Assembly (NCBI GenBank): GCA_017502875.1 | Contig: JAFVUF010000015.1 | Location: forward strand, 43,796 to 107,795 | Source of the DNA: Clostridia bacterium | Lineage (GTDB): Bacteria > Bacillota > Clostridia > Oscillospirales > CAG-272 | Reading direction: 5' to 3' | DNA: 64,000 bases | Shown: piece after piece, positions 61,046 to 64,000 of the stretch | How the letters are laid out: each line of letters opens with the position of its first letter | Numbering within the stretch: the first letter of the stretch is position 1 | Position numbers and translations under genes: made by a program | Notes under the pieces: model-generated | The model's input: only the letters and a program-made list of their open reading frames with translations | What the model was told of the DNA's origin: nothing | Database searches by the model: none

Positions 61046-61184
61046 TACCGGCGATAAGCGTAATGCCAGAGTCAAATCGGAAACGATTTATATATAGATG
61101 TAATTCGGATTCATTGACCTGCACAATTACGGGAAAAATTCACGAGTACCTGTGAATTCATTTTATGTGAAGGAGGGAAGAAAA
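61046..61184 (+). other. rpsL-rpsG spacer with small hairpins
   Basis: The 139-base spacer holds AATCG-GAAA-CGATT (61075-61088) and ATTCAC-GAGTACC-TGTGAAT (near 61138-61157), the latter just ahead of the rpsG ribosome binding site. In E. coli S7 represses through this spacer, but similarity of fold was not tested. Confidence 0.45.
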
Positions 61185-61655
61185 GTGCCAAGAAGAGGTC
61201 AGATTTCCAAAAGAGATGTACTTCCGGACCCTATGTATCATTCTAAGCTTGTAACAAAGCTTATCAATAACATCATGGAGGACGGAAAGAAGGGCGTCGC
61301 TCAGAAGATCGTATACGATGCTTTTGAAATAGTCGAGGCCAAGACCGGTAAGGGCGCTCTTGAAGCGTTCAACGAGGCCATGGAGAACATCATGCCTAAG
61401 CTTGAGGTTAAGGCAAGACGTGTCGGTGGTTCTACTTACCAGGTTCCTATGGAGGTCCGCGAAGAGAGAAGACTTACATTAGGTCTTCGCTGGATGCGCA
61501 CATATGCAAGAACTCGCAGCGAAAAATCAATGGCTGAGAGACTTGCGGGCGAGATCGTGGACGCAATAAACAGCACCGGCGGTGCGTTTAAGAAAAAAGA
61601 AGAGACACACAGAATGGCAGAAGCCAACAAGGCTTTCGCGCATTACAGATATTAA
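61185..61655 (+). CDS. rpsG: 30S ribosomal protein S7
   Basis: S7 nucleates folding of the 16S rRNA 3' domain and contacts E-site tRNA. A GTG start at 61185, six bases after AAGGAGGG, gives the standard 156 residues beginning [16 protein letters not shown]. An upstream ATG in frame would cover the ribosome binding site and hairpin and is rejected. The family segments [16 protein letters not shown] and [15 protein letters not shown] are present. Confidence 0.97.
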   Translation: MPRRGQISKRDVLPDPMYHSKLVTKLINNIMEDGKKGVAQKIVYDAFEIVEAKTGKGALEAFNEAMENIMPKLEVKARRVGGSTYQVPMEVREERRLTLGLRWMRTYARTRSEKSMAERLAGEIVDAINSTGGAFKKKEETHRMAEANKAFAHYRY

Positions 61656-61708
61656 TTTAGTAGTACACCAAACTGTTTTAGGTTTTGTGTGCCGGAGGAA
61701 AATAAACT

Positions 61709-63814
61709 ATGAAACCCAGAGAATATTCACTTGAACACACCAGAAACATCGGTATCATGGCTCACATTGATGCCGGTAAGACCACTACCACCGAAAGAAT
61801 TCTTTTCTATACCGGTAAAAAGCACAAGCTCGGTGAAACTCATGATGGTTCTGCAACGATGGACTGGATGGCTCAGGAGGCAGAAAGAGGTATAACCATT
61901 ACCTCCGCTGCGACCACTTGCTACTGGTCCGGCTCGGCTGATCAGTACGCCGGCCACAGAATCAATATCATTGACACCCCCGGACACGTTGACTTTACCG
62001 TTGAGGTTGAGCGTTCTCTTCGTGTACTTGACGGTTCCGTAACCGTTTTCTGCGCGAAGGGTGGTGTTGAGCCCCAGTCTGAAACCGTTTGGCGTCAGGC
62101 TAACAAGTACAGAGTACCCAGAATGGCGTACGTCAACAAGATGGACATCATGGGTGCTGATTTCTACAGAGTTATAGACATGATGGAGAAGAGACTCGGC
62201 TGCAAACCCGTGCCGATCCAGCTTCCCATCGGATCTGAGTCCACCTTCAAGGGTATTATCGACCTTATGAAGATGGAAGCAGACGTATACTATGACGATC
62301 TCGGTAAGGATATGCGAGTTGAGGCTATTCCCGCGGATATGCAGGATAAGGCTCAGGAGTATCACGATAAGATGGTTGAGGATATCTGCGCTACCGATGA
62401 CGAGCTTATGATGAAGTACCTTGAGGGTGAGGAAATCACAATAGATGAACTCAAGGCTGCGCTTCGTAAGGCGTGTATTGATAACGTTCTTGTCCCCGTC
62501 GTATGCGGTTCTTCCTATAAGAACAAGGGCGTCCAGAAGATGCTCGACGCGGTAATCGACTTTATGCCTTCTCCTCTTGACATTCCCGCAATTAAGGGTG
62601 TTAATCCCGATACCAACGAAGAGATAGAGATGCCCGCTGATGATAAGGCTCCCTTCTCCGCGCTCGCATTCAAGATCATGAACGACCCTATGGGTGGCGG
62701 CGCGCTTTGCTACTTCCGTGTTTACTCCGGTAAGATTGAGACCGGTATGGAGGTATACAACGCGACTAAGGGCAAGTATGAGCGTCTCGGACGTATAATC
62801 CTGATGAACGCTAACGACCGTGAGAATATCGACGGATGCTATACCGGCGATATCGCAGCCGTTGCGGGCATGAAGGACACCACGACCGGTGATACCCTCT
62901 GTCTTGACGATAACCCCGTTATCCTTGAGTCCATGGAGTTCCCGGAGCCCGTTATCCGTGAGGCTATCGAGCCCAAGACCAAGAACGACCAGGAGAAGCT
63001 TGGTATCGCTCTTGCGAAGCTCGCAAAGGAGGACCCGACCTTTAAGGCTTACACCGACGAGGAAACCGGTCAGACCATCATTGCGGGTATGGGTGAGCTT
63101 CACCTCGACATTATCGTCGACCGTCTCAAGAGAGAGTTCAAGGTCGAGGCTAACGTCGGTAGACCCCAGGTTGCGTATAAGGAAGGTATTCGCCGTGCAG
63201 CAAGCGCAGATACCAAGTATGCGCGTCAGACCGGTGGTCACGGTATGTACGGCCACGCAAAGATTACCATCGAGCCTAACGAGCTCGGCGCAGGTTATGA
63301 GTTTATCGATCAGGTAGTCGGAGGAGAGGTTCCGAAGGAATATATCCCCGCTATCGACAACGGTATCAGAAGCGCAATGCAGACAGGTATCCTTGCAGGC
63401 TATAACGTCGTTGACGTTAAGGTAACGCTTACGGGCGGTTCTTACCACGACGTTGACTCTAACGAAATGGCGTTTAAGATAGCAGGTTCTATGGCATTTA
63501 AGGAAGCAATGGCTAAGGCAGACCCGGTTCTTACCGAGCCTATCATGAAGGTCGTTGTAACCGCTCCTAAGGAGTATATGGGTAACATTACCGGTACCAT
63601 AAGCTCCCGTCGTGGAACTATAATGTCCAGCGATGAAGAGTTCGGAATGGTCGTTCTTCACGCGGAGGTCCCGCTTTCCGAGATGTTCGGATATGCAACT
63701 GAGCTTCGTTCCTCTACTCAGGGACGTGGCGTCTATGTAATGGAGCCCAGCCACTACGCAGAGGTTCCGAAGTCTGTTCAGGAAGCTGTAATCAAGAGCA
63801 GAGCTAAAAACTAA
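61709..63814 (+). CDS. fusA: Elongation factor G
   Basis: EF-G catalyses GTP-dependent translocation and, with RRF, ribosome recycling. The 701-residue protein has G1 AHIDAGKTT, the switch region with [24 protein letters not shown], domain II, and the domain IV/V sequences including [22 protein letters not shown]. It follows rpsG in the str operon with GGAGG in front. Codon bias is strong, as expected for a highly expressed gene. Confidence 0.98.
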   Translation: MKPREYSLEHTRNIGIMAHIDAGKTTTTERILFYTGKKHKLGETHDGSATMDWMAQEAERGITITSAATTCYWSGSADQYAGHRINIIDTPGHVDFTVEVERSLRVLDGSVTVFCAKGGVEPQSETVWRQANKYRVPRMAYVNKMDIMGADFYRVIDMMEKRLGCKPVPIQLPIGSESTFKGIIDLMKMEADVYYDDLGKDMRVEAIPADMQDKAQEYHDKMVEDICATDDELMMKYLEGEEITIDELKAALRKACIDNVLVPVVCGSSYKNKGVQKMLDAVIDFMPSPLDIPAIKGVNPDTNEEIEMPADDKAPFSALAFKIMNDPMGGGALCYFRVYSGKIETGMEVYNATKGKYERLGRIILMNANDRENIDGCYTGDIAAVAGMKDTTTGDTLCLDDNPVILESMEFPEPVIREAIEPKTKNDQEKLGIALAKLAKEDPTFKAYTDEETGQTIIAGMGELHLDIIVDRLKREFKVEANVGRPQVAYKEGIRRAASADTKYARQTGGHGMYGHAKITIEPNELGAGYEFIDQVVGGEVPKEYIPAIDNGIRSAMQTGILAGYNVVDVKVTLTGGSYHDVDSNEMAFKIAGSMAFKEAMAKADPVLTEPIMKVVVTAPKEYMGNITGTISSRRGTIMSSDEEFGMVVLHAEVPLSEMFGYATELRSSTQGRGVYVMEPSHYAEVPKSVQEAVIKSRAKN

Positions 63815-63862
63815 TTAATAAACAAAAATAATTAAATTAAAATATCCAGGAGGATTATAACA

Positions 63863-64000
63863 ATGGCAAAGGCAGTATTTGAAAGAACTAAGCCCCACGT
63901 AAACATTGGTACCATCGGTCACGTTGACCATGGTAAGACCACCCTTACCGCAGCTATCACCAAGACCCTTTCTCTTGCTAACGGTAAGAACGAGTTCCTC
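63863..64000 (+). CDS. tuf: Elongation factor Tu (3' truncated by window end)
   Basis: Only the first 46 codons are inside the window. They read [20 protein letters not shown] then [16 protein letters not shown], the invariant EF-Tu N-terminus with the G1 phosphate loop [10 protein letters not shown]-Tu delivers aminoacyl-tRNA to the ribosome. The ATG at 63863 lies 9 bases after AGGAGG, 48 bases downstream of fusA, as in the usual str operon order. Confidence 0.97.
   Translation, partial: MAKAVFERTKPHVNIGTIGHVDHGKTTLTAAITKTLSLANGKNEFL

Noticed and set aside
61727-63754. 675-codon open frame opposite fusA
   Set aside because: It is an antisense frame created by strong codon bias in fusA; no recognisable domain and no ribosome binding site.

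Overview
The window reads as chromosomal DNA of a spore-forming, anaerobic Firmicute (class Clostridia). Three sporulation or germination genes (spoIIR, spoIIE, a GerA/SpoVAF-type gene), rubrerythrin, HemW, a Prp-processed ribosomal protein L27, Feo iron uptake and GTP-type PEP carboxykinase support this. Genes use strong purine-rich ribosome binding sites, and many have near-consensus sigma-A promoters with 17-base spacers. No rRNA, integrase, transposase, CRISPR array or prophage was seen. It looks like mostly core genome with a few accessory spots. Species or genus cannot be named from sequence alone.

Layout. 1-9.1 kb: 5'-truncated DUF362 ferredoxin protein, rubrerythrin, pyrophosphatase, tRNA-Thr(CGU), rsmA, PEPCK, a helical protein with a sigma-G-like promoter, YfcE-type phosphoesterase, HIT protein, spoIIR, a small membrane protein and a FabG-like reductase. 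9.1-22.6 kb, nearly all minus strand: mrp, then secA / two membrane proteins / dnaE as a likely operon, and lepA-hemW-trmL. 22.8-29.5 kb: complete branched-chain amino acid ABC transporter (livJHMGF) plus a large unknown membrane protein. 29.7-34.3 kb: DUF4432 protein and an iron module (DtxR-type repressor, XRE regulator, feoA, feoB, Cys-rich membrane protein) with two identical-half-site operators. 34.3-43.1 kb: GerA/SpoVAF, malic enzyme plus aspartate aminotransferase, mazG, rplU-prp-rpmA behind a probable L21 leader, and a polar amino acid ABC transporter. 43.1-53.3 kb: gdhA, spoIIE, dnaJ-prmA, a PucR/CdaR-type regulator, greA, lysS, and a compact unit pairing a PLMP-like motif with an FtsK-gamma-like winged helix. 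53.5-64 kb: uppP, a membrane-anchored unknown, apbE, a 1303-residue cell-surface protein, and the str operon (rpsL, rpsG, fusA, start of tuf).

Taken together, two amino acid importers, glutamate dehydrogenase, aspartate aminotransferase, malic enzyme and PEPCK suggest a metabolism built around amino acid uptake and interconversion at the C3/C4 node. Iron uptake appears to be under a local ferrous-iron repressor.

The best candidate for something undescribed is at 52730-53350. There, a gene with a PLMP/RRXRR-like N-terminus and an FtsK-gamma-like C-terminus sits behind a leader holding two near-identical 26-base hairpin-forming segments. The second segment contains the start codon. The first opens a mini-frame whose stop overlaps that start, and a strong internal ribosome binding site precedes the winged-helix half. 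Also notable are sigma-G-like promoters on two genes, a perfect palindrome on the pckA -10 box, and short interspersed hairpin repeats.
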